From positions 1,488,001 through 1,552,000 of the forward strand of contig NZ_CP016543.2 of the NCBI RefSeq assembly GCF_001687665.2: a stretch of 64,000 nucleotides of DNA, in the 5' to 3' direction. Positions 25,791-33,393 of the stretch are shown here, one piece after another. A program made the position numbers and the translations under genes. The DNA is from Planococcus donghaensis (GTDB lineage: Bacteria; Bacillota; Bacilli; Bacillales_A; Planococcaceae). The notes beneath the pieces were generated by a model, which saw only the letters and a program-made list of their open reading frames with translations, was not told the DNA's origin and searched no databases. Each line of letters begins with the position of its first letter. Position 1 is the stretch's first letter.

Positions 25791-27332
25791 ATGGATATTT
25801 ACGAACGAATTAATGAGTTATATGATCGCAAACGTGAAATTGAACTTGGAGGTGGCGAAGAACGCATCGACAAGCAACACGAAAAAGGCAAGCTAACAGC
25901 ACGTGAACGTATTGATTTGTTGCTTGATGAAGGATCATTTGTAGAGTTAAGTCCATTTGTAGAACATCGCACAACTGATTTCGGCATGGCTAAAGGACCT
26001 GGTGAAGGGGTTGTTACCGGATACGGGAAAGTAAACGGTAGACCGATTTATTTGTTTTCTCAAGACTTTACGGTTTTTGGTGGAGCTTTAGGGGAAATGC
26101 ATGCGAAAAAAATTGCCAATGTTATGGATTTAGCAGCTCGTAATGGTGCACCGTTTATTGGCTTAAACGATTCAGGTGGCGCACGCATTCAAGAAGGTGT
26201 GTTATCACTTGATGGCTATGGTCAAATTTTTTACCGCAATTCGATTTATTCGGGCGTTATCCCACAAATTTCCGTAATTATGGGGCCTTCTGCCGGTGGA
26301 GCAGTTTATTCACCAGCGATTACAGATTTTGTCTTTATGGTTGATAAAACGAGTCAAATGTTTATTACAGGACCGAAAGTTATCGAAACCGTAACAGGCG
26401 AAAAAATATCTTCTGAAGATCTCGGTGGGTCAAGAGTACATACAGCAATTAGCGGGAATGCACATTTCCGAGGAGACTCAGAACAAAAAGTGCTTGAAAT
26501 GGTTCGTCAATTGATAAGCTACTTGCCACAAAATAATACGGAAATGCCGCCTCGCCTAGAAGGTGGAGAGGAAGACGATTATCGTCCGGATTTAGCAGAT
26601 GTCGTGCCTTTTGAAGCAATTCGTCCTTATGATGTGCGTAAAGTAGTCGACCAAGTTGTGGACAAAGACAGCTTTATGGAAGTACAACCAGAGTTTGCGC
26701 GCAACATTGTCATTGGTCTCGCTCGCATTAAAGGCGAAACCGTTGGATTAGTGTGTAACCAACCAAAAGTAATGGCGGGCGGACTTGATATAGATTCATC
26801 TGATAAGGCAGCGCGCTTTATCCGATTCTGTGATTCGTTTAATATTCCATTGATCACATTTGAAGACGTGACTGGATTCTTCCCTGGGATTAAACAAGAA
26901 CATGGCGGAATTATTCGTCATGGGGCAAAAATCTTATACGCTTATTCAGAAGCAACAGTTCCAAAAATGACGGTTATTTTACGTAAAGCATATGGCGGTG
27001 CTTATGTCGCGTTAAACTCGAAGTCTATTGGAGCTGATTTGGTTTATTCATGGCCAAACGCTGAAATTGCGGTTATGGGACCTAATGGAGCGGCGAATAT
27101 TATTTTTGCGCGCGAAATTGCCGCAAGCGAAAATCCAGAAGAAACACGCGCAGCAAAAATTGAAGAATACCGGGTAAAATTTGCGAATCCATATGTAGCT
27201 GCAGCTCGAGGAATGGTTGATGACGTGATCGATCCACGCGAAACGCGGATTAAATTGATTCAAGCATTAGAAATGATGCGCAATAAAAAAGATTCTCGAC
27301 CTGCAAAAAAACACGGCAATATGCCACTGTAA
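25791..27332 (+). CDS. mmdA: Acyl-CoA carboxyltransferase subunit (propionyl-CoA carboxylase beta / methylmalonyl-CoA decarboxylase alpha type)
   Basis: A 513-residue carboxyltransferase of the crotonase superfamily, with both carboxyl-CoA transferase halves. Typical motifs are FSQDFTVFGGALGEMHAKKI, NDSGGARIQEGV, GPSAGGAVYSPAITDF and GGIIRHGAKILYAYSEATVP. It is either the beta subunit of propionyl-CoA carboxylase or the transferase of a methylmalonyl-CoA decarboxylase; Bacillus YqjD has the same ambiguity. With mce, mutAB and meaB it makes a propionyl-CoA to succinyl-CoA route, but no biotin carboxylase/carrier gene lies beside it, so that partner must come from elsewhere. Start ATG 25791 is set by AGGAGTGGGG. 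Confidence 0.92.
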   Translation: MDIYERINELYDRKREIELGGGEERIDKQHEKGKLTARERIDLLLDEGSFVELSPFVEHRTTDFGMAKGPGEGVVTGYGKVNGRPIYLFSQDFTVFGGALGEMHAKKIANVMDLAARNGAPFIGLNDSGGARIQEGVLSLDGYGQIFYRNSIYSGVIPQISVIMGPSAGGAVYSPAITDFVFMVDKTSQMFITGPKVIETVTGEKISSEDLGGSRVHTAISGNAHFRGDSEQKVLEMVRQLISYLPQNNTEMPPRLEGGEEDDYRPDLADVVPFEAIRPYDVRKVVDQVVDKDSFMEVQPEFARNIVIGLARIKGETVGLVCNQPKVMAGGLDIDSSDKAARFIRFCDSFNIPLITFEDVTGFFPGIKQEHGGIIRHGAKILYAYSEATVPKMTVILRKAYGGAYVALNSKSIGADLVYSWPNAEIAVMGPNGAANIIFAREIAASENPEETRAAKIEEYRVKFANPYVAAARGMVDDVIDPRETRIKLIQALEMMRNKKDSRPAKKHGNMPL

Positions 27333-27353
27333 GATATAGAAGGAGTGCTTGTA

Positions 27354-28472
27354 ATGAATAATGAACGATTGATCAATGAATTTTTGGAACTGGTTCAAAT
27401 CGACTCAGAAACAAAACATGAAGGGCCAATTTCGGCTATATTGCAAACGAAACTAGAAGCTATGGGTTTTCATGTCGTAATTGACGAATCTGCTGCAGTA
27501 ACTGGGCATGGTGCAGGAAATATTATTGCGACATTACGTGGTAGCTTAAGTGAAGTTCCGGCTATCTACTTTACAGTTCATATGGATACCGTGACGCCTG
27601 GAGTTGGCGTTAAACCTGAAATTCGTGATGGCTATGTTTATTCGGATGGAACAACTATTTTAGGAGCGGATGATAAAGCCGGTATCGTTGCTTTATTTGA
27701 AATGATTCGTGTGCTCCAAGAGCAAGAAATTCCGCATGGTGATATTCAATTGGTTATCACGGCTGGAGAAGAAAGTGGTTTAGTTGGGGCAAAAGAGTTA
27801 GACTCTTCTTTACTAATTGCCAAGTATGGCTATGCAGTAGACAGCGATGGCAAGGTAGGCGGAATTGTAACAGCTGCCCCAAACCAAGCAAAACTGTGGA
27901 CGACCATTTACGGCAAAACAGCTCATGCGGGAGTAGCGCCTGAAAAAGGCATTTCGGCAATCAGTATCGCTGCAAAAGCTATCGCTAAAATGACATTAGG
28001 CCGGATTGATGAAGAAACGACTGCGAACATTGGGCGTTTTGAAGGTGGCGGAGCGACGAATATTGTATGTGACGAAGTCCATATTTTATCAGAAGCTCGT
28101 TCAATTAGCGAAGACAAATTGGCAGCACAAACCATTCACATGGAATCGGTCTTTGAACAAGTGGCTGAAAATTTGGGAGGACGTGCAGAAACAAAAGTGC
28201 AATTAATGTACCCAGGTTTCCATTTTGATGATATGGATCCTGTTGTGGAAATTGCTCAAAAAGCAGCTGCTAATATTGGACGTCCGTCGCCCATTTTAAC
28301 AAGTGGTGGAGGCAGTGATGCAAATATATTCAATGGTTTTGGGGTTCCGACCGTCAATCTTTGTGTCGGCTACGAAGAAATTCATACTAAAAATGAACGT
28401 ATGCCAATCGAAGAACTCGAAAAGTTAACCGAATTATTGGTTGAAATTGTGAAAGAGTCAACGCAAAAGTAA
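27354..28472 (+). CDS. yqjE: M20-family peptidase (YqjE, tripeptidase T-like)
   Basis: A 372-residue zinc peptidase of the M20/M25/M40 group. Metal and catalytic motifs: FTVHMDTVTPG (His ligand and catalytic Asp, near residue 78), GADDKAGIVALFE (bridging Asp), TAGEESGLVGAKELD (catalytic Glu and ligand Glu), and a C-terminal EEIHTKNERM (last His ligand). A lid domain lies at about 180-290. Probable cytosolic di- or tripeptidase; exact substrate unknown. The ATG at 27354 follows AAGGAGTG, 12 bp after mmdA. A terminator follows. Confidence 0.9.
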   Translation: MNNERLINEFLELVQIDSETKHEGPISAILQTKLEAMGFHVVIDESAAVTGHGAGNIIATLRGSLSEVPAIYFTVHMDTVTPGVGVKPEIRDGYVYSDGTTILGADDKAGIVALFEMIRVLQEQEIPHGDIQLVITAGEESGLVGAKELDSSLLIAKYGYAVDSDGKVGGIVTAAPNQAKLWTTIYGKTAHAGVAPEKGISAISIAAKAIAKMTLGRIDEETTANIGRFEGGGATNIVCDEVHILSEARSISEDKLAAQTIHMESVFEQVAENLGGRAETKVQLMYPGFHFDDMDPVVEIAQKAAANIGRPSPILTSGGGSDANIFNGFGVPTVNLCVGYEEIHTKNERMPIEELEKLTELLVEIVKESTQK

Positions 28473-28488
28473 ATAGTAGAGTGATGAT

Positions 28489-28525
28489 GGAAAGAGAGAA
28501 CAGGATGTATGTTCTCTCTTTTTTT
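28489..28525 (+). terminator. Terminator after yqjE
   Basis: AAAGAGAGAACA (28491-28502) pairs with TGTTCTCTCTTT (28510-28521) with a 7-nt loop, then T5. It separates yqjE from dinB. Confidence 0.88.
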
Positions 28526-28561
28526 GATACACTAAAAGAAAAGGAAATGAGAGACAGTGCT

Positions 28562-29797
28562 ATGGCAAGCAGAGTGATATTTCATATTGATATGAATAGT
28601 TTTTATGCTTCTGTTGAACAGTCGCATAATCCAGAATTAAAAGGAAAAGCGATTGCCATTGCGGGAAATCCGAAAGAGCGAAAAGGGATTATTGTCACTT
28701 GTTCTTACGAAGCAAGAGCACATGGCATTTATACGACGATGCAAGTACATGAAGCAAAACGAAAATTCCCTGAGCTGTTATTGTTGCCACCGAACTTTGA
28801 ACGGTACCGGGCGGCATCAAAAGCGATGTTTGAAATTTTGCGTACATATACGGATCTGGTGGAACCGGTGTCTATTGATGAGGGCTATGTCGACGTAACC
28901 GAATTGATCGAAACGCGTCATGCATTGGAAATTGCGGATGAAATCCAGCAACGGCTGTTGGCAGAGTTGGATTTGCCTTGCTCAATCGGCATTGCACCGA
29001 ATAAATTTTTAGCAAAAACAGCTTCTGACATGAAGAAACCAATGGGAATTACCGTGTTGCGTAAGCGAAGCATCCAAGCTTTGCTGTGGCCAAAGTCCGT
29101 CATCGAGATGCACGGGATTGGTGACAGTACAGCTGCACGTTTAAAAAGTTTGAAAATCGAAACGATTGGTGAGTTAGCAACTGCGAGCGAAGGCTTGATC
29201 AAAGAAAAAATGGGGAAAAACGGCTTGCGCCTCAGAGAGCGAGCAAATGGAATTGACGACCGTCCAGTAGATCCAGATTCTATTTACGACACAAAAAGTG
29301 TGGGAACGTCGACTACTTTACCGGTAGATGAAACAGATGAACAAAGTTTAAGAGCTTTGTTTCGTCAACTTAGTGAGAAAGTGGCCAATCGTTTAGAAGC
29401 GAAAGAATTGGCCGGGTCCACTGTTAGTATTCAAACACGTAGTTCCGATTGGAAAAACAGAACACGCAGCATCACTTTAAACAATACGGTTTGGAAAGCT
29501 GATGACATTCAACGAACGGCATGGCAATTGTTCACTAAACATTGGAACGGGGAAGCGTTACGGTTGATTGGGGTAACAGTTTCTAATGTGGCAAGTAAAG
29601 GCGATATGACCGAACAATTATCGATCTTTAATTTTCAAGATCATGTAAAAGAAGAACCGATTCTGGATTTGATGGCTAAACTTGAAAGTCGATTCGGGAA
29701 AAGTGTTTTGACGCGAGGCACCAAAATCAAAAAAACCAACTACGATTCAAAAACAAGTTTTAGCAAAGATTTTTTGGATGATCACGACAGAAAGTAG
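28562..29797 (+). CDS. dinB: Y-family DNA polymerase IV (DinB/YqjH type)
   Basis: A 411-residue translesion polymerase. The palm begins FHIDMNSFYASVEQ (first catalytic Asp), the steric and finger region is NPKERKGIIVTCSYEAR, and the catalytic SIDEGYVDVTE supplies Asp-Glu. A helix-hairpin-helix thumb (IEMHGIGDSTAARLKSL) and the little-finger domain follow. The frame is open 81 bp further upstream, but that stretch contains the yqjE terminator, so ATG 28562 is chosen. No LexA box of the GAAC-N4-GTTC type is visible at its promoter. The next gene, rnz, starts 7 bp after the stop. Confidence 0.94.
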   Translation: MASRVIFHIDMNSFYASVEQSHNPELKGKAIAIAGNPKERKGIIVTCSYEARAHGIYTTMQVHEAKRKFPELLLLPPNFERYRAASKAMFEILRTYTDLVEPVSIDEGYVDVTELIETRHALEIADEIQQRLLAELDLPCSIGIAPNKFLAKTASDMKKPMGITVLRKRSIQALLWPKSVIEMHGIGDSTAARLKSLKIETIGELATASEGLIKEKMGKNGLRLRERANGIDDRPVDPDSIYDTKSVGTSTTLPVDETDEQSLRALFRQLSEKVANRLEAKELAGSTVSIQTRSSDWKNRTRSITLNNTVWKADDIQRTAWQLFTKHWNGEALRLIGVTVSNVASKGDMTEQLSIFNFQDHVKEEPILDLMAKLESRFGKSVLTRGTKIKKTNYDSKTSFSKDFLDDHDRK

Positions 29798-29804
29798 GGA
29801 AAGT

Positions 29805-30749
29805 ATGCAGTTATTATTTCTAGGTACTGGAGCGGGAATGCCTTCTAAACAACGGAACACTTCCGCACTGGTACTGAAATTGCTTGAAGAACGGGGAACC
29901 GTTTGGTTGTTTGACTGTGGCGAAGCAACACAGCATCAAATTCTTCGGACTACAGTAAAACCGCGCAAGATTGAAAAAATCTTTATTACACATATGCATG
30001 GTGATCATATTTTTGGCTTACCCGGTTTGCTTGGGTCTCGTTCATTTCAAGCAGGTGAAGAGCCGCTTGATATTTATGGACCTGTAGGCATTAAAGAATA
30101 TATCCAAATGACGTTAACACTCAGTCGAACTCATTTAACGTATCCGATTGTTTACCACGAACTATCTGAAGGAATGACATTTGAAGACGAATTGATGACA
30201 GTGGAAACGCGTTTATTAGATCATGTAATCCCCTCTTACGGATTTCGCATTACACAAAAACCATTACCTCCAAAATTACTAATCAACAAAGCCTTGTCTC
30301 TTGGAGTTCCTAAAGGTCCGTTATTGGCAAAGCTAAAAACTGGACAAGACATCGAGCTTGCCAATGGTCAGTGGGTGCGGAGTGGTGACGTAACAGAACC
30401 TGAACAACCGGGATTTATCGTGACGATTTTAGGCGACACGCGTTTTTGTAAAACCGCAGTAGAATTAGGTCGCGGTGCAGATGTGTTAGTACACGAAGCT
30501 ACGTTCGACGCAACTGCTAAAAAAATGGCGGCAGAATATGGTCATGCAACTGTCTATGACGCTGCTGAAACTGCTCGATTAGCAGGAGCGAATACGTTAA
30601 TCATGAATCACATTAGTGCTCGCTTTTTACCTGAAGATGAGAAGTTTTTATTAAAGCAAATGAAAGAACAGCATCCACGAGGATTTATTGCGCATGATTT
30701 TGCAGAATTTGAATGGCTACAACAAGAGAAAAAAATAAGGAAAAAATGA
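29805..30749 (+). CDS. rnz: Ribonuclease Z (tRNA 3' endonuclease)
   Basis: A 314-residue metallo-beta-lactamase-fold endonuclease that trims the 3' trailer of CCA-less tRNA precursors. Seen are LFLGTGAGMPSKQRNTSA at the N-terminus, the zinc motif THMHGDHIFGLPGLL (near residue 60-75), the exosite region YGFRITQKPLPPKLL, the ligand GDTR, and NHISARFLPED with the last histidine. Start 29805 begins the conserved fold; the longer upstream frame overlaps dinB. Terminator AAGTCAT/ATGGCTT follows directly. Confidence 0.95.
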   Translation: MQLLFLGTGAGMPSKQRNTSALVLKLLEERGTVWLFDCGEATQHQILRTTVKPRKIEKIFITHMHGDHIFGLPGLLGSRSFQAGEEPLDIYGPVGIKEYIQMTLTLSRTHLTYPIVYHELSEGMTFEDELMTVETRLLDHVIPSYGFRITQKPLPPKLLINKALSLGVPKGPLLAKLKTGQDIELANGQWVRSGDVTEPEQPGFIVTILGDTRFCKTAVELGRGADVLVHEATFDATAKKMAAEYGHATVYDAAETARLAGANTLIMNHISARFLPEDEKFLLKQMKEQHPRGFIAHDFAEFEWLQQEKKIRKK

Positions 30750-30751
30750 GG

Positions 30752-30779
30752 AAGTCATCTTAAATATATGGCTTTTTTT
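30752..30779 (+). terminator. Terminator after rnz
   Basis: AAGTCAT (30752-30758) pairs with ATGGCTT (30768-30774, one G-T pair) and runs into T7. It isolates the downstream toxin locus from rnz read-through. Confidence 0.75.
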
Positions 30780-30810
30780 GGATAAAAGCAAAATTATTTC
30801 TGGAAATAAT

Positions 30811-30824
30811 AGAACATATGTTCT
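30811..30824 (+). promoter_or_regulatory. LexA (SOS) box at the toxin promoter
   Basis: AGAACATATGTTCT is a perfect palindrome whose core GAAC-ATAT-GTTC equals the Gram-positive LexA/DinR consensus GAAC-N4-GTTC. It covers the -35 region of the promoter that ends in TAAAAT at 30833-30838, so LexA bound here would block it. Confidence 0.75.
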
Positions 30825-30845
30825 TTTTGTGATAAAATAAAGTTA
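30825..30845 (+). promoter_or_regulatory. Extended -10 promoter of the toxin mRNA
   Basis: TGATAAAAT (30830-30838) is an extended -10 element. The -35 region (around 30810-30815) lies within the LexA box and is weak. The predicted start is near A30845, so the mRNA would begin ACAGCTGTATG. Confidence 0.6.
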
Positions 30846-30894
30846 CAGCTGTATGAGGGCGGTTTGGCCATTCCCGAGGAAAGGGGGTGGTAAC

Positions 30895-31002
30895 ATGACC
30901 ATTGCCGAATCATTCGGTCTCGTATTTACGAGTATCGGATTAACGATTAGCGCATTAACACTTGTCGTTTCTATGATTTTGGTCATTAACAAAAAAAAAT
31001 AA
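30895..31002 (+). CDS. Putative holin-like toxin (type I toxin-antitoxin), 35 residues
   Basis: Encodes 35 residues: start MTIAESFGLVFTSIGLTI, one long hydrophobic helix (GLTISALTLVVSMILVI) and a basic end NKKK. This matches the small holin-like toxin family (Hol_Tox type: short polar start, hydrophobic helix, terminal Asn-Lys-Lys) found in type I systems of Firmicutes. A very strong ribosome site, AAAGGGGGTGG, lies 5 bp upstream. A LexA-type box overlaps its promoter, and a convergent antisense transcript unit overlaps its 3' end. Expected action is membrane damage when derepressed. No activity can be shown from sequence, and family assignment is by pattern, not search. Confidence 0.75.
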   Translation: MTIAESFGLVFTSIGLTISALTLVVSMILVINKKK

Positions 31003-31036
31003 CCGTCCCATGTGGCGTGGAATGACGGTTACTTTT
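31000..31036. terminator. Bidirectional hairpin at the toxin stop codon
   Basis: TAACCGTC pairs with GACGGTTA across a 16-nt loop. The minus strand has A-T9 after it (antisense RNA terminator) and the plus strand has AC-T5. Confidence 0.75.
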
Positions 31037-31080
31037 TAAGCCTGTATTCCAGCCAACCGCTCTCGTAGCGGCATACAGCT

Positions 31081-31109
31081 GGCCGAATGCGAAAGCATTC
31101 GGTTTTTTG
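31081..31109 (+). terminator. Terminator of the toxin mRNA
   Basis: CCGAATGC and GCATTCGG with a GAAA tetraloop, then T6. It lies immediately after CATACAGCTG, which is complementary to the predicted 5' end of the same mRNA. Confidence 0.9.
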
Positions 31110-31119
31110 CGTTATCTTA

Positions 31120-31147
31120 AGTATACTAAATTTGAAGCATTTTGCAA
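31120..31147 (-). promoter_or_regulatory. Promoter of the antisense RNA
   Basis: On the minus strand TTGCAA (31142-31147) and TATACT (31120-31125) are spaced 16 bp, a good sigma-A promoter directed toward the toxin gene. It lies just beyond the namA stop codon. Confidence 0.6.
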
Positions 31148-31152
31148 CTGCC

Positions 31153-32169
31153 TTATAGCCAACCACGCTTATACGGCTCTGGAGCGGTTATTTCAGCGTT
31201 TAGCTCTTTTGCTGCTGTATATGCCCAATAAGGATCGCGAAGCAGTTCGCGGGCTAGGAAGACCATATCCGCACGATTGTTTTGAAGAATTTCTTCTGCA
31301 TGCAAAGGACTAGTGATCAAGCCAACGGCACCTGTTGCGATTGGTGTTTCTTTTTTGATGGTTTCAGCAAAAGCCACTTGATAGCCAGGGAATACTGGAA
31401 TGCGAGCAGGGACAACAGCTCCTGAACTCACATCGATCAAGTCGACGCCTTGTTGTTTCATCCATTGACACATTTCTACATATTGATCGGCAGTCATGCC
31501 GCCTTCACTATAGTCATGAGCTGAGATACGGACAAATAACGGACCATCCCAAACTTCATTGACAGCATCGATCACTTTTCCTAATAACCGGTAGCGGTTT
31601 TCAGCACTGCCACCATATTCATCTGTTCGTCGATTTGTTAAAGGAGATAAAAACTGATTGAGTAAATAGCCATGTGCACCGTGAAGTTCAATTACATCAA
31701 AGCCTGCTTTTTTTGCCCGAATTGCGCCAAGTTGAAAAGCTTCAATGGTTTCTTCAATGTCTTGAGATGACATTGCTTTTGGTAATTTATAACTATCATC
31801 AAAAGCAAGCGCGCTTGCTGAATAGATGTCGCCATCAACAGTAGCTTTTCTCCCTGCATGCGCCAATTGAATTCCTGTTTTAGCTCCGTTTTGTTTCATT
31901 AAACGAACTATTTCGGATTGACCTTCAATATGAGCATCATCCCAAATGCCAAGATCTCTTGCAGAAATACGGCCTTGAGGTTGAACGGCTGTCGCTTCGG
32001 TGATAATTAGACCGACACCTCCAACTGCCCGTGTTGGGTAGTGGATACGGTGCCAGTCAGTTACTTGTCCATCTTCTTTGTCACTTTGATACATGCACAT
32101 CGGTGCCATGACAATCCGGTTTTTAAAAACAACTTCTTTTATCTCGAATGGTTCAAATAACTTAGCCAT
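31153..32169 (-). CDS. namA: NADPH dehydrogenase, old yellow enzyme family (YqjM)
   Basis: A 338-residue FMN-dependent ene-reductase that reduces alpha,beta-unsaturated aldehydes, ketones and nitro compounds with NADPH. The N-terminus [20 protein letters not shown] with the Cys in APMCMYQ is typical of the thermophilic-like OYE class (YqjM). The substrate-binding His pair is in [19 protein letters not shown], the FMN phosphate contacts are in [11 protein letters not shown], and the C-terminal [14 protein letters not shown] matches. Start 32169 gives exactly YqjM's length, with AAGGAGG upstream. Monocistronic on the minus strand next to proI. Confidence 0.95.
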   Translation of the reverse strand: MAKLFEPFEIKEVVFKNRIVMAPMCMYQSDKEDGQVTDWHRIHYPTRAVGGVGLIITEATAVQPQGRISARDLGIWDDAHIEGQSEIVRLMKQNGAKTGIQLAHAGRKATVDGDIYSASALAFDDSYKLPKAMSSQDIEETIEAFQLGAIRAKKAGFDVIELHGAHGYLLNQFLSPLTNRRTDEYGGSAENRYRLLGKVIDAVNEVWDGPLFVRISAHDYSEGGMTADQYVEMCQWMKQQGVDLIDVSSGAVVPARIPVFPGYQVAFAETIKKETPIATGAVGLITSPLHAEEILQNNRADMVFLARELLRDPYWAYTAAKELNAEITAPEPYKRGWL

Positions 32170-32217
32170 GTACTGTCCTCCTTCTAGTAGTTCCAACTAT
32201 AAAGTATACAGAAAGAT

Positions 32218-33027
32218 TTATTTAAATTCTTTTCCAAGCTCTTTTGATCTCTCTGCAGCACTTGTTACACATTGATTGACAATCTCTTTAAAGTTGTTTT
32301 CTGCTAAAGAATTGAGGCCAGCAGCTGTCGTTCCATTTGGGCTTGTTACTTTTTTGCGCAATTCAGCAAAATCTTCTTGTTGGAGCATTTCAGCTGCCCC
32401 TGCAAAAGTTTGGCGTACCAATTTTTTTGCATCCGCATTTGATAGACCATTTGCGATAGCCGCTTCAGTCATGGCTTCTGCAAAATAATAAATATAGGCA
32501 GGTCCACTTCCGGCGACTCCGGTTACTGCATGTAATTGCTCTTCTTCCACGACTGTAACGCCGCCAATAGAAGACAATAACTTACGCAGTTCATGTTGCT
32601 GTTCAAGAGATACATGTTTGCTCCAGGCAACACCTGTCGCAGATTTACCGATTTTTGCAGAAGTATTTGGCATTGCACGTGCTACGGGGAAGTTACCCAC
32701 ATGTTTTTGGATCGTGTCGATTGAAACACCTGCTGCAACAGATACGATTACGGTATTGCCAGTTAATTTATCTTTTATCCCGTTAAGTGCAACCTCTACA
32801 TCTTTTGGCTTCATTGCCAACAAAATGAAATTCGCATCTTTTAATTCGGTTTTTTCTTGGCAAACGATATTTACGCCGTACTCGTCACTTAAAAATTCTA
32901 GACGGTCTTGATCTGATTTGTTCATCACCGAAATTTCTTCTGGTTTCATAATGCGTTTATTTATCCAGCCATGAATCATAGACTCAGCCATTGATCCGGC
33001 TCCTACACAAACGATTTTCATATTCAT
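32218..33027 (-). CDS. proI: Pyrroline-5-carboxylate reductase (ProI type)
   Basis: Reduces pyrroline-5-carboxylate to proline with NAD(P)H, the last step of proline synthesis. The 269-residue protein has the N-terminal dinucleotide motif IVCVGAGSMAESMIHG, VARAMPNTSAKIGKSATG and the C-terminal dimer signature VTGVAGSGPAYIYYF ... VTSPNGTTAAGLNSL. The ATG at 33027 is used (GAGGA upstream); a second ATG six bases in is possible. A T-box leader precedes it, as in B. subtilis proI, so it is induced when uncharged tRNA-Pro accumulates. Confidence 0.94.
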   Translation of the reverse strand: MNMKIVCVGAGSMAESMIHGWINKRIMKPEEISVMNKSDQDRLEFLSDEYGVNIVCQEKTELKDANFILLAMKPKDVEVALNGIKDKLTGNTVIVSVAAGVSIDTIQKHVGNFPVARAMPNTSAKIGKSATGVAWSKHVSLEQQHELRKLLSSIGGVTVVEEEQLHAVTGVAGSGPAYIYYFAEAMTEAAIANGLSNADAKKLVRQTFAGAAEMLQQEDFAELRKKVTSPNGTTAAGLNSLAENNFKEIVNQCVTSAAERSKELGKEFK

Positions 33028-33041
33028 CACTCTCTTTCCTC

Positions 33042-33279
33042 AAAATAAAAAGCGCATTCGTCCCTGTTATACAAGGACGAAAACGCTTTGTTTCCGCGGT
33101 ACCACCTAAGTTTGCCATAAAGACACCACTCGATATCCATAACGCGGACAGACGGCCGTGTTTTCACGGCAGCTCAAAAGCAGGTTCGACAAAGGAGAGG
33201 GGGTGCGCATTTCAGCTATAGCGACACTCTCTTTACACCTTCACTTTGTTTACTAATCTTTATCTTCGCTCACATATGT
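33042..33279 (-). promoter_or_regulatory. T-box riboswitch leader of proI
   Basis: On the minus strand the hallmark AGGTGGTACCGCG (33095-33107) lies upstream of a terminator AAAGCG-TTTTCGTCC / GGGACGAATGCGCTTT followed by a T-rich run (33042-33089). This is the T-box plus terminator/antiterminator arrangement. A stem I-like region extends to about 33279. The triplet CCU (33182-33184 region, GAACCUGC) is a plausible proline specifier, which fits a proline-synthesis gene, but I have not folded the RNA. Confidence 0.93.
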
Positions 33280-33285
33280 TATTGA

Positions 33286-33315
33286 ATTATAGAGGATAAA
33301 GCAGCACTTTGTCAA
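33286..33315 (-). promoter_or_regulatory. Consensus sigma-A promoter of the proI T-box transcript
   Basis: TTGACA (33310-33315) and TATAAT (33286-33291) on the minus strand are both perfect hexamers spaced 18 bp. Strong constitutive initiation fits control by attenuation. Confidence 0.85.
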
Positions 33316-33393
33316 ATAACATCAAGAAGTGACGGCACGGAATTTTCCATGTATGATAGATGAATAGTGATTCATTTTTAAGGGGCTGATAGT

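Larger units (their letters stand above)
30991..31113 (-). ncRNA. Putative antisense antitoxin RNA overlapping the toxin 3' end
   Basis: A promoter on the minus strand (31120-31147) would start transcription near 31113, running toward the toxin gene. A minus-strand hairpin AACCGTC/GACGGTT (plus coordinates 31001-31030) followed by A-T9 ends it near 30991, inside the Lys codons of the toxin. The product of about 120 nt would be fully complementary to the toxin mRNA 3' untranslated region, the layout of RatA-type antitoxins. Confidence 0.6.

Noticed and set aside
28493..28524. GAGAGAACA...TGTTCTCTC as a LexA site before dinB
   Set aside because: Spacing between GAACA and TGTTC is 7 bp, not the 2 bp expected between these arms in a LexA box, and T5 follows; it is the yqjE terminator.
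31107..31313. 68-residue plus-strand frame over the end of namA
   Set aside because: It is antisense to the clearly coding namA C-terminus, has no ribosome site, and overlaps the predicted antitoxin promoter.
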